Made by a program: the position numbers and the translations under genes. The notes under the pieces were generated by a model. The model worked only from the letters and a program-made list of their open reading frames with translations. It had not been told where the DNA came from and made no database searches. DNA of 64,000 bases from Thalassobaculum litoreum DSM 18839. GTDB lineage: Bacteria > Pseudomonadota > Alphaproteobacteria > Thalassobaculales > Thalassobaculaceae. This document shows, piece by piece, positions 26,559 through 36,234 of the stretch (within the stretch, counting starts at the first letter, position 1; every line of letters starts with the position of its first letter). The stretch spans positions 372,557 through 436,556 of the forward strand of contig NZ_FNBW01000001.1 in assembly GCF_900102465.1 (NCBI RefSeq). The letters run 5' to 3'.

Positions 26559-29500
26559 ATGCTCGCCCCAGGCGCCGATACCGCCCCGAGAAGCGTCGAG
26601 AACATCCAGGGAGCCGGGGTGCGGTCCAGCAAAGCGAACCCTGAGGCCGCCGCGCTGGTCGTCGTCGACGGCCGGGTGCCGCAGGCGGACGCGATCCTTG
26701 CGGCGCTGAGGGTACCGGCCCGGGTGGTGCGGATCGACCCGGCGCGCGACGGGCTGGCGCAGCTCGCGGCCGCGGTGCGGCAGGCACCCGGGCGGCGGCT
26801 CGTCGTGATCTGCCACGGCCGACCGGGGGGGCTGATCCTCGGGGATCGGCCGGTGACCGCCGCCGCCCTGGCCGCCCGGCGGGAAGAGATGGCGGTTCTG
26901 GGTGCCGACCTCGCCGGCGCGCCGGTCGAGCTCTACGCCTGTTCGGTCGCCAAAGGCGCGGTCGGCTGGGCCTTCGTCGCGGCGCTAGAGGATTCGACCG
27001 GCTGTCCGGTGGCGGCCGCGGGCCGGCCGGTCGGCGGCACGGCGCTCGGCGGGTCCTGGACCCTTGATCGCGGCCGCCCGGCCCGTCAGCCGGCGCTAGA
27101 CGCCGCCGCGCTGGCCGCCCTTCCGGTGCTGCTGATCAACTGGAACAACCTCGGCACCGGCGACTGGAACGTTGGCGCCAACTGGGTCGGCGGCGTCGTC
27201 CCCTCCGGCATTCCGAACTCCGGCGTGATCGACAACGGCGGGACCGCGCAGATCACCAGCGCCGCGCCAACCTGCAACGACATCACCGTCGGGAGCTCCA
27301 ACGGCGGCTCGGGCACGCTGCAGATCCTCAGCGGCGGCAGCCTGACCACGAACAACAGCAGCGCCGTCATCGGCAACGCGGCCGGCAGCACGGGAACCAT
27401 GCTGGTCGACGGCACCGGCACCTTCAGCAGCGGCGGCTATGCAATCGGCGTCGGCAGCGGGGGCATGGGGACGCTCACGGTCTCGGCAGGCGGAACGATC
27501 ACCACGACCAATTCACTCGGGGTGAGGTTGGGGGCCCTCGGCGGGTCGAGCGGCACGCTCAACATCGGCAGCGGCGGTGCCGCCGGCATCGTTAGCGCGC
27601 CCGTGATCAACGGCGTGTCCGGCACAGCCACCGTCAACTTCAACCACACCACGGCGGGCCACGTCCTCAGCAGCGACGGAAGCGGCACCGGCACGGCGGT
27701 ACCCATCACCGGCTCGACGGCGGTCAACCAGACCGGCACCGGCACCACCATCCTGATCGCCACCAACACCTATACCGGTGGCACGACGGTCACCGCCGGC
27801 ACCCTGCAGGTCGGCAACGGCGGTACCGCCGGTTCAATCACCGGCAACGTCACCAACAACGCCACCCTGGCCTTCAACCGCTCAGACGCGCTGGGTTTCT
27901 CCGGCGACGTCTCCGGCACCGGCGCCCTGACCAAGTCCGGAGCCGGCACCCTGACCCTGTCCGGCGCGAACACCTACAGCGGCGGCACCACGGTGTCGGC
28001 CGGGACCCTGCAACTCTCGGGCGGCAGTGCGCTGGCCGATGGCGGTGCCGTGTCGGTCTCCGCCGGCGCGACCCTCGACCTGAACGGCACCACGGAGACG
28101 GTCGGCACGCTGTCCGGGGCGGGGACGGTTTCGATCGGGGCGGGGGCGCTGACGGTCGCCCAGGGATCCGACGCCACCTTCTCCGGCGTGATCTCGGGCA
28201 GCGGCAGCCTGACCAAGACCGGCAGCGGCGTGCTGACCCTATCCGGCACCAACACCCATACCGGCACCACCACGATCAGCGCGGGAACCGTCCGGCTCGC
28301 CGGCGGCAACGCCATCGACGACGGCGCGACGGTGAACATCGGCGCCGGCGCGACGCTCGACCTGAACGGCACGACCGAGACCATCGGTTCCCTCACCGGG
28401 TCCGGCACCGTGACCATCGGCGCCGGCACCCTCACCCTGTCCAACGCGGCGGCCAGCAGCTTTTCCGGAACGCTGACCGGCACCGGCACCTTCACCGTCG
28501 CGTCGGGCGTCACCCTGAGCGGCACCGGCACCTATTCCACCCCGGTGGAGGTGCAGAACGGCGCCACCATCGCCCCCGGCAACAGTCCCGGTACGATCGC
28601 CACCGGCAACCTCACCTTGGCCTCCGGCTCCACCGCCAGCATGGAGATCGACGGCACCGCGGCCGGTACCGGCTACGACCAGATCTCGGTCACCGGCAGC
28701 GTCACCATCAGCAACGCCACGCTCACCACGACCTTCGGCTACACCTCCAGCACCGGGCACAGCTACGTGCTGATCGCCAATGACGGGGCCGACGCGGTCA
28801 CCGGCACCTTCAGCGGCCTCGCCGAGGCGGCCACCTTCACCAGCGGCGGGCGCCAGTACCGGATCAGCTATACCGGCAACGACGGCAACGACGTCACCCT
28901 GACCGATATCGGTGCCGCGCCGTCCAGCGGCGGCGGGAGCGGCGGCGGCAGCAGCGGCGGCGCCGCCCAGGCCACCGCCGGCAACGACACGATCACCGGC
29001 AGCGCACTGTCCGAGACGCTCTCCGGCGGGGCCGGCGACGACGTGCTGCGCGGCGGGGCCGGGCTCGACCTGCTCTACGGCAATGCCGGCGCCGACACCC
29101 TGTCGGGCGGGGCCGACGGAGACACCCTGTATGGCGGCCAGGGCGCCGACCTGCTCTACGGCAACCAGGCCGGCGACGTGCTGCACGGCAATAACGGCGC
29201 CGACATCCTGTTCGGCGGCCAGGGCGACGACGTGCTCTACGGCAATCTCGACGCCGACGTGCTGATCGGCAATGTCGGCGCCGACACGCTCTATGGCGGT
29301 CAGGGGGACGACACCCTGTCGGGCGGGGCGGGCGACGACCTGCTGGTCGGCGGGCTCGGCGCCGACCGGCTCTGCTTTGCGGCGGCCGGCGGCGCCGACG
29401 CGGTCAGCGGGTTCTCAGCCGCCGAGGGCGACGTGATCGCGGTTGCCGCCGGCCTCAACGGCACCGCCATCGCCACCGCCGCCGACCTGCTCGCCCGGCT

Positions 29501-29612
29501 CTCCGCCGACGGGTCGGGCAATACACTGGTCGACCTCGGAAACGGCAACACCGTCACCCTGATCGGCGTCGACACGTCGTCCGCGTCCGCCGACTGGTTC
29601 CTCGTCGCCTGA
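26559..29612 (+). CDS. DUF4347 / beta-strand-repeat / RTX secreted protein
   Basis: This 1017-residue protein is probably secreted by a type I system. Residues 32-170 match DUF4347 ([53 protein letters not shown]). From about 400 there are autotransporter-associated strand repeats ([48 protein letters not shown]). Residues 807-940 are RTX calcium-binding nonapeptides ([13 protein letters not shown] and similar), then a C-terminal tail without cysteine ending in WFLVA. There is no N-terminal signal peptide. The ATG at 26559 has a GGAGG nine bases upstream. No HlyB/HlyD genes are adjacent; a TolC-type gene is 20 kb away. An adhesin or surface role is inferred. Confidence 0.87.
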   Translation: MLAPGADTAPRSVENIQGAGVRSSKANPEAAALVVVDGRVPQADAILAALRVPARVVRIDPARDGLAQLAAAVRQAPGRRLVVICHGRPGGLILGDRPVTAAALAARREEMAVLGADLAGAPVELYACSVAKGAVGWAFVAALEDSTGCPVAAAGRPVGGTALGGSWTLDRGRPARQPALDAAALAALPVLLINWNNLGTGDWNVGANWVGGVVPSGIPNSGVIDNGGTAQITSAAPTCNDITVGSSNGGSGTLQILSGGSLTTNNSSAVIGNAAGSTGTMLVDGTGTFSSGGYAIGVGSGGMGTLTVSAGGTITTTNSLGVRLGALGGSSGTLNIGSGGAAGIVSAPVINGVSGTATVNFNHTTAGHVLSSDGSGTGTAVPITGSTAVNQTGTGTTILIATNTYTGGTTVTAGTLQVGNGGTAGSITGNVTNNATLAFNRSDALGFSGDVSGTGALTKSGAGTLTLSGANTYSGGTTVSAGTLQLSGGSALADGGAVSVSAGATLDLNGTTETVGTLSGAGTVSIGAGALTVAQGSDATFSGVISGSGSLTKTGSGVLTLSGTNTHTGTTTISAGTVRLAGGNAIDDGATVNIGAGATLDLNGTTETIGSLTGSGTVTIGAGTLTLSNAAASSFSGTLTGTGTFTVASGVTLSGTGTYSTPVEVQNGATIAPGNSPGTIATGNLTLASGSTASMEIDGTAAGTGYDQISVTGSVTISNATLTTTFGYTSSTGHSYVLIANDGADAVTGTFSGLAEAATFTSGGRQYRISYTGNDGNDVTLTDIGAAPSSGGGSGGGSSGGAAQATAGNDTITGSALSETLSGGAGDDVLRGGAGLDLLYGNAGADTLSGGADGDTLYGGQGADLLYGNQAGDVLHGNNGADILFGGQGDDVLYGNLDADVLIGNVGADTLYGGQGDDTLSGGAGDDLLVGGLGADRLCFAAAGGADAVSGFSAAEGDVIAVAAGLNGTAIATAADLLARLSADGSGNTLVDLGNGNTVTLIGVDTSSASADWFLVA

Positions 29613-29751
29613 CCCAGCGCCCACAGACTTTGGAAACGCGACACGGCAGATCTCTGGATCGCCGCTCATCTCATCAATGCGACATGTGGGTCTGTCGTTG
29701 TGAACCACTGTTGTTGGAAGATCGACGCGCGGGGCGGCACGCTGACTTTTT

Positions 29752-30324
29752 TCAACACTCGACCCATAGCGGTAAGTCTGTTCGCACCGCCTGTGACTGC
29801 GCGCCATGCTTCCCAGCGTTCCGGTTGCCCTTTGGCGCGCCCGGATTGGTCCCGCCGTGCATCCTGCATCGCCGCCGTCCCCTCGCCGCCCGGGATTGGG
29901 AGGGCGTCCCAGCCCGCGTCCTAGCCAAGCATCTGGGGCCATCGCCAGTCGATCCGGTTGCCTGGGATTGTTCGGCTGAAACGTCATTTTGCTTCCGCCC
30001 TGAGTGCCGGTGGAATTGCTCGGCAACGATAGCTTGGCCGCCGTCGTCCACATGAACATGCCGCACGGTCTGCTCTCGCGGCTGGTGGAGTTTGGCGAGG
30101 TCTTCCAGGGTTGCACGGCAATTGGACTGCGCCTTCAGGGCGAGGCGTGCATACCGGTCGGCAGCGTGCGGATACTCCCCCATGTTGAGGGCCGCGCACC
30201 GGCCAAGTTCGGTGAACATGCTGTCGAGGGCGATCGCCAGGTCCACGATCGTCTGCTCGCCCTTCAGTGCCTCAAGGGCGACACGGGCTTTGAAATCCGG
30301 CTTGTATTGCTTGCGCTTCGACAG
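29752..30324 (-). pseudogene. Chimeric remnant: IS3 orfA start fused to mobile-element fragments
   Basis: The open frame joins three unrelated pieces. The first 30 codons (SKRKQYKPDFKARVALEALK, then GEQTIVDLA) match the start of an IS3-family OrfA, but the initiator reads CTG. At about 30234 it switches to a segment with ALNMGEYPHAADRYARLALK and AQSNCRATLEDLAKL, typical of uncharacterised plasmid/integrative-element proteins. It ends in CRMHGGTNPGAPKGNRNAGK, the HGG signature of another such small protein. Neither the helix-turn-helix of OrfA nor normal start sites survive, so I call it a pseudogene. Confidence 0.65.
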
Positions 30325-30457
30325 CTCTGATCTCCTCTCTCGAAGATCAGCAGACTTCACACCGTAGCTTCCGTCTCTGTCCAACCGATGGGGAGTAGCT
30401 CAGCCTGTCGGGGCGCTCGCCGACTGATTTTCACCTTACACTCTAAGTATGACAACG

Positions 30458-30838
30458 TCAGGCACCCAGCCAGTCGAGCAGTTCCCGGCGGTCGGTCGCC
30501 GCGCGCACGGCCATGGGTCGCAGGTCCAAGGTCATGGCGCTGTAGGCGCGGACGAGCAGCACGTCGGCCGTGCTCTGCACCAGGACCGCGGTCCTGGCAT
30601 CGGCCCCACGGGCGGCGGCGAACTGGCGGCCCGCCGCGGCAAGATCCTTGAAATCGCCGATCTCCAACATCGCCAGCGAGGCGCGGCTGAAGTTCCAGAG
30701 CACGTGGCTGAACGTGGCGTCGGGAAACGTGGCATGGATGAAGGCCAACAGATCGTCCGCCGCCGGGTAGCCCGTCACGATCATCTCGATCGTCCGCTCG
30801 TTCAGCATGGTCGTGCTGAACCCGACTCCGTCTGTCAT
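30458..30838 (-). CDS. SpoIIAA/STAS-like small protein
   Basis: The 126-residue product (GFSTTMLNERTIEMIVTGYP start, RASLAMLEIGDFKDLAAAGR core, ending RRELLDWLGA) has the alternating strand/helix look of SpoIIAA-like proteins. An ATG at 30838 is preceded by GGGGGC at a good ribosome-site distance, so it is probably translated on its own even though the DUF6963 frame also reads into it. A second small protein of similar design lies at 39833-40318. The role is unknown, probably regulatory. Confidence 0.6.
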   Translation of the reverse strand: MTDGVGFSTTMLNERTIEMIVTGYPAADDLLAFIHATFPDATFSHVLWNFSRASLAMLEIGDFKDLAAAGRQFAAARGADARTAVLVQSTADVLLVRAYSAMTLDLRPMAVRAATDRRELLDWLGA

Positions 30839-31615
30839 TTTCGCCCCCTTTGCCGCTGTTTTCAGCCTTCCGTGATGGCCTGCGGCTTGGTGGAAGGGTG
30901 AGGCATCGGTTATGCGCTGCCAAGTCCCTCGACCGGAACAAGCGGCCCACGCCTGCCGCAGCACCGCTTCCCCGGCCGCGGCGACGGCGGCGGCGAGGCC
31001 TTCGATCGGCGCTATGGAATTGTGCAGCAGGCTGAGGCCGTAGCGGCGGTCGGCGGCGAGGATCAGCGCCTGGCCCAGGTCGTCGCGGCCCTGCACGCGG
31101 GCGCTGTTCGCCACGCCGAGGCCGGTCCGGGTGACGGCGATCAGCCCGGCATCGATGTCCGGATCGCCCTCCAGCACCGCCTCCACCGCGTGACGCGGCG
31201 GCAGCCCCTTCCCGATCAGCGCCAGAGCCGCCCGGTTCGCCGCGACGCCCTCGGCGGTCGCCAGGTTGGGCAGCCGGTGGCCGGTCACCAGCCCGGCGGG
31301 GCCGGCGGCGAGGAACTGGGAGAGCGGCTCCGGCCGGTCCGGCCCGCTGGTGATCACCCCGGCGACCTCCGCCTCCGCCATGCGGGCGAGCGCGTCTGCC
31401 CGCCCCCGGCCGGCTTGCGCCCGGCCATATTGCGCGCGGAGGGTGGCGAGGCCGCCGCGCTGGCACTCCAGCGATTCCGGCTCGCCGTCGGCGCCGAGCA
31501 CGGTGAACACGGCGAAGCCGTGCAGGTCGCCCGCCGCGCGCCGTTCCGCCTCGGCCCAGGCCGCGAGCACCGCCGCTCCGGCTCTGCGCCCGAAGGCACC
31601 GATTCCGATCGTCAT
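30458..31615 (-). CDS. DUF6963-like protein reading in frame into a SpoIIAA-like domain
   Basis: From the ATG at 31615 the frame is open for 385 codons. Residues 1 to about 235 resemble the DUF6963 family (TIGIGAFGRRAGAAVLAAW, SGPDRPEPLSQFL, LVTGHRLPN, GDPDIDAGLIAVTRTG), which looks related to Ntn-type DUF1028 proteins; the activity is unknown. About 25 codons of apparently non-conserved sequence follow, and the frame then enters the next gene with no stop. Either a normal stop has been lost (or a frameshift occurred), or the protein is a true fusion. Confidence 0.6.
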   Translation of the reverse strand: MTIGIGAFGRRAGAAVLAAWAEAERRAAGDLHGFAVFTVLGADGEPESLECQRGGLATLRAQYGRAQAGRGRADALARMAEAEVAGVITSGPDRPEPLSQFLAAGPAGLVTGHRLPNLATAEGVAANRAALALIGKGLPPRHAVEAVLEGDPDIDAGLIAVTRTGLGVANSARVQGRDDLGQALILAADRRYGLSLLHNSIAPIEGLAAAVAAAGEAVLRQAWAACSGRGTWQRITDASPFHQAAGHHGRLKTAAKGAKMTDGVGFSTTMLNERTIEMIVTGYPAADDLLAFIHATFPDATFSHVLWNFSRASLAMLEIGDFKDLAAAGRQFAAARGADARTAVLVQSTADVLLVRAYSAMTLDLRPMAVRAATDRRELLDWLGA

Positions 31616-31772
31616 GTCCGCCGCTTTCCTGCCCGTATCGGGTCCCGCGCTGGCCGGGATTATACGTGAGTCGTGTTCCTGACGGCCATGAACGGACGGC
31701 GATTTCGGAACCGGCCCGCGGTCTGTCGTGTTCCCCCAGGAGGACACACCGCCCCTGACGGAAGGACAGACG

Positions 31773-32422
31773 ATGAGCCCCCCCATCGCCAGCCGCCTCA
31801 GCACATCCCGTTTTGCGCCGGAAGGTGTGGGGTCGGGCGGCCCCGCCGACCGCCCCGAGCGCACGCGGAATGCCCTGCCCGAGCGCACGCGGATCACCCT
31901 GAGCGTCAACGGGACGCGCCATACCCTCGACCTCGACAACCGCACCACCCTGCTCGACGCCCTGCGCGAGGAGTTGACGCTGACCGGCAGCAAGAAGGGC
32001 TGCGACCATGGCCAGTGCGGCGCCTGCACCGTCTCGGTGAACGGCACGCGGGTGAACGCCTGCCTGTGCCTCGCGGTGATGCATGACGGCGATGCGGTGG
32101 AGACCGTCGAGGGGATCGGCACGCCCGACCGGCTCGACCCGATGCAGGCGGCCTTCCTGGCCCATGACGCGTTCCAGTGCGGCTACTGCACGCCGGGCCA
32201 GATCGCCTCGGCCCGCGCGGTGATCGAGGAGGTGCGCGCCGGCATCCCGTCCCATGTCACCGGCGACCTGAGCGCGGAGATCGCGCTGACCGACGCGGAG
32301 ATCCGCGAGCGCATGTCCGGGAACATCTGCCGCTGCGGCGCCTATTCCAACATCCTCGCCGCGATCATCGAGGTCGACGAGAGCGCGGAAGAGCCAACCG
32401 ACGCGACACGGGAGAAGAACCG

Positions 32423-32426
<4 letters not shown>
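31773..32426 (+). CDS. paoA: Aldehyde oxidoreductase iron-sulfur subunit (PaoA-like)
   Basis: This 217-residue subunit carries two [2Fe-2S] clusters that pass electrons from the molybdenum centre to FAD. The plant-ferredoxin-type set is Cys77, 82, 85 and 97 ([16 protein letters not shown]); the second is Cys136, 139, 186 and 188 ([14 protein letters not shown]). A 40-residue tail precedes the ferredoxin fold but lacks the twin-arginine signal of E. coli PaoA, so the enzyme may stay in the cytoplasm. The ATG at 31773 has GGAAGGAC upstream. It overlaps paoB by four bases. Confidence 0.9.
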
Positions 32427-33385
<959 letters not shown>

Positions 33386-33389
33386 TCCG

Positions 33390-35567
33390 ATGGACTTCAC
33401 GCATCCCGCCGAAGACAACCGCTTCGACCATGCCGGCATCGTCGGCCGGCCGATGGAGCGCCGGGACGGGCCGCTGAAGGCCACCGGTACCGCCCCCTAC
33501 GCCTACGAGCGGCACGACGTGGTCGCCGGTCAGCTCCACGGCTATCCGCTGGGCGCCGGCATCGCCAAGGGCCGGATCACCGCGATGGACGCCGAGGCCG
33601 CCCGCAAGGCACCCGGCGTGCGCGCCGTGGTCACGACCCTCGACATCGACCCGCTGCCGATCTCCGACGACAACACCGCCCGGCTGTTCGGCGGCGACGC
33701 GGTCGGGCATTACCACCAGGCGATCGCCGTCGTGGTGGCCGACAGCTTCGAGCAGGCCCGCGCCGCCGCCGGCCTGATCCAGGTCAGCTACGCGCCGGAT
33801 CCGGTGGAGGCCGATCTGGAGGCCGCGTTCGCGCGGCTGCAGGGCACCGGCGAGCCGTCGACCGAGGTCGGCGATGTGGACGCCGCCTTCGCCGCCGCCG
33901 AGGTCACGCTGGACGCGACCTACCGCACCCCGTCCCAGAGCCACGCGATGATGGAGCCGCATGCGTCCATCGTCGACTGGTCGGACGGCGGCGACATGAC
34001 GGTGTGGACCTCCAATCAGATGATCGAGTGGGCCTGCACCGCGCTGGCCGACACCTTCGGCCTGGACAAGGAGCGCATCCGGGTCGACAGCCCGTTCATC
34101 GGCGGCGGGTTCGGCGGCAAGCTGTTCCTGCGGGCCGACACGGTGCTGGCGGCGCTCGGCTCCCGGGCGGTCGGCGCGCCGGTCAAGCTCGCCCTGCCCC
34201 GGCCGATGATCATGAACAACACCACCCACCGCTCCGCCACGATCCAGCGGATCCGCCTGGCCGCCGGACGCGACGGGAAGCTCACCGCCATCGAGCACGA
34301 GGCGGCGTCCCATGCCCTGCCCGACGGCAAGGGCGAGAGTTCGACGGCTCAGACCCCGTTCTTCTATGCCGCGCCCAACCGACGGGTGACCGAGCATCTG
34401 GCCCGGATGCACCTGCCCGAGGCCAACGCCATGCGCGCGCCCGGCGAGGCGGCCGGACTGATGGCCCTGGAGATCGCCATGGACGAGATGGCGGAAAAGC
34501 TGGGCATGGACCCGGTCCGGTTCCGCATCGTCAACGACACCCAGGTCAACCCGAGCGACCCGGACATGCCGTTCTCCGACCGGCACTTCGTGGAATGCCT
34601 GGAGCGCGGGGCGGCCGAGTTCGGCTGGGACGCCCGGAACACCGCCCCCGGCGCAACAAGCGACGGCGACTGGTGGGTCGGCCACGGCATGGCCGGCGCC
34701 TATCGCGGCTCCCCCACCCTGGATTCCGGCGCCCGGGTGCGGCTGGAGGCGGGCAAGCTGGTGGTGGAGACCGACATGACCGATATCGGCACCGGCTCCT
34801 ACACCATCCTGGCCCAGACCGCGGCCGAGGCCATGGGCCTGGAGATCGATGACGTGGAGGTCCGGCTCGGCGACAGCGCCTATCCGGTCTCCTCGGGCTC
34901 CGGCGGCCAGTTCGGCGCGGTCAGCGCCACCTCCGGCGTCTATGCCGCCTGCCTCGCCCTGCAGGACCGCATCGCCCGGCAGCTCGGCGTCAATGCAGCC
35001 GAGTTCCGCGACGGCAAAGTGATCGCCGGCGATACGCAGACCGCCCTGGCCGATCTGGACGGTCCGGTGGAGGCCGAGGACAAGATGTCCTTCGGCGACT
35101 TCAAGTCGGACTACAAGGTGGCGACCTTCGGCGCCCATTTCGCCGAGGTCGGGGTGCATCGCGGCACCGGCGAGATCCGGGTGCGGCGCATGCTGGCGGT
35201 CTGCGACAGCGGCCGGATCCTCAACCCGCTGACCGCCCGCAGCCAGGTGATCGGCGGCATGACCATGGCCACCGGGGCCGCCCTGTCGGAGGAACTCGCG
35301 ACCGACACGGGCCGATCCTATTTCGTGAACCACGACCTTGCCGGCTACGAGGTTCCGGTACATGCCGATATCGGCCGCCAGGACGTGATCTTCCTCGACA
35401 CCCTGGACGCGGTGGCCAGTCCGCTGAAGGCCAAGGGCGTGGGCGAGCTCGGCATCTGCGGCGCGGCGGCGGCGATCGCCAACGCCGCCTACAATGCCAG
35501 CGGCGTGCGGGTGCGCGACTATCCCCTCACCCTGGACAAGATGGTCGGCGGCTTTCCCGCGCTTTGA
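33390..35567 (+). CDS. paoC: Aldehyde oxidoreductase molybdenum subunit (PaoC-like)
   Basis: This 725-residue catalytic subunit of the xanthine oxidase family oxidises aldehydes at a molybdopterin cofactor. FIGGGFGGK and QGHGSxx-like cofactor loops are visible (the second appears here as GSYTILAQTAAEAMG), and the catalytic glutamate lies in KGVGELGICGAAAAI near residue 686. The opening RDGPLKATGTAPYAYE is typical of the YagR/PaoC branch. It begins 4 bases after paoB. No PaoD/XdhC-type cofactor-insertion gene follows in the operon. Confidence 0.92.
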   Translation: MDFTHPAEDNRFDHAGIVGRPMERRDGPLKATGTAPYAYERHDVVAGQLHGYPLGAGIAKGRITAMDAEAARKAPGVRAVVTTLDIDPLPISDDNTARLFGGDAVGHYHQAIAVVVADSFEQARAAAGLIQVSYAPDPVEADLEAAFARLQGTGEPSTEVGDVDAAFAAAEVTLDATYRTPSQSHAMMEPHASIVDWSDGGDMTVWTSNQMIEWACTALADTFGLDKERIRVDSPFIGGGFGGKLFLRADTVLAALGSRAVGAPVKLALPRPMIMNNTTHRSATIQRIRLAAGRDGKLTAIEHEAASHALPDGKGESSTAQTPFFYAAPNRRVTEHLARMHLPEANAMRAPGEAAGLMALEIAMDEMAEKLGMDPVRFRIVNDTQVNPSDPDMPFSDRHFVECLERGAAEFGWDARNTAPGATSDGDWWVGHGMAGAYRGSPTLDSGARVRLEAGKLVVETDMTDIGTGSYTILAQTAAEAMGLEIDDVEVRLGDSAYPVSSGSGGQFGAVSATSGVYAACLALQDRIARQLGVNAAEFRDGKVIAGDTQTALADLDGPVEAEDKMSFGDFKSDYKVATFGAHFAEVGVHRGTGEIRVRRMLAVCDSGRILNPLTARSQVIGGMTMATGAALSEELATDTGRSYFVNHDLAGYEVPVHADIGRQDVIFLDTLDAVASPLKAKGVGELGICGAAAAIANAAYNASGVRVRDYPLTLDKMVGGFPAL

Positions 35568-35601
35568 ATGGGGCCGGGGGTGCTACAGCCCGGCGTCCCC
35601 G

Positions 35602-35973
35602 TCATCTCAGCGGCAGGATCCTGGCGATCTCCGAGGGGCAGACCGGCTTCTCCACCGAACCGACGATGGTCAGCCCACGGGCGCGGCCATAGGATTCCGC
35701 GACCTGGAGCAGGTTGCTCATCACGCCGCTGACCAGAAAGATCGGGGTCTTCGTGAGCCCGAGTGCAGACATCTGCTCCAGCACCTTCAGCCCGTCGGTA
35801 TGGTTGCCCAGGATCAGGTCGAGGATCACCAGGCCGTGCTCGTCCATCTCGAGCGCGGCCAGATCCGGTAGCTCGTGAAAGCAGCGGATCTGATCGACGC
35901 CTTGGGCCTTCAGGGTCCGGGCCAGCGCCTCGCAGTCGTCCTCGCAATCATCGATGATGAAGATCCTGCGCAT
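35602..35973 (-). CDS. Single-domain response regulator
   Basis: This 123-residue protein is only a receiver domain. The phospho-acceptor is Asp52 (VILDLILG), with acidic residues IIDDCEDD at the N-terminus and the conserved lysine in SVEKP. There is no output domain. It is convergent with paoC and divergent from the sensor kinase at 36235, so it may be a second target of that kinase. Confidence 0.88.
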   Translation of the reverse strand: MRRIFIIDDCEDDCEALARTLKAQGVDQIRCFHELPDLAALEMDEHGLVILDLILGNHTDGLKVLEQMSALGLTKTPIFLVSGVMSNLLQVAESYGRARGLTIVGSVEKPVCPSEIARILPLR

Positions 35974-36234
35974 CAGGCCTCGTGACTCCGGTTCATTGTC
36001 GCGCCTCCGATTGTACCATGCCTCCGATTGTGTTCGGAGTGTCGGCGCCAGAAGCGCCTCAACCGAAAGTATGGATAAAACTTTAATAAAAACTTGATCC
36101 GAATCAGGGCGTCCTAGATAAAATCCTCTAGTTCAGGTATCCGGATGCCACCTGATTAATATGGTTAATTCAATGGTTTGGTCGAAACTGGCGGAGAGAC
36201 CGGCGCGCGGCCGCCTTTATCGAGGGCGGGCGCC

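Noticed and set aside
30385-30425. tRNA-like start GGGGAGTAGCTCAGCCTGTC
   Set aside because: It resembles a tRNA 5' end with D arm, but no anticodon stem, T arm or matching acceptor strand follows, so it is at most a fragment or chance match.
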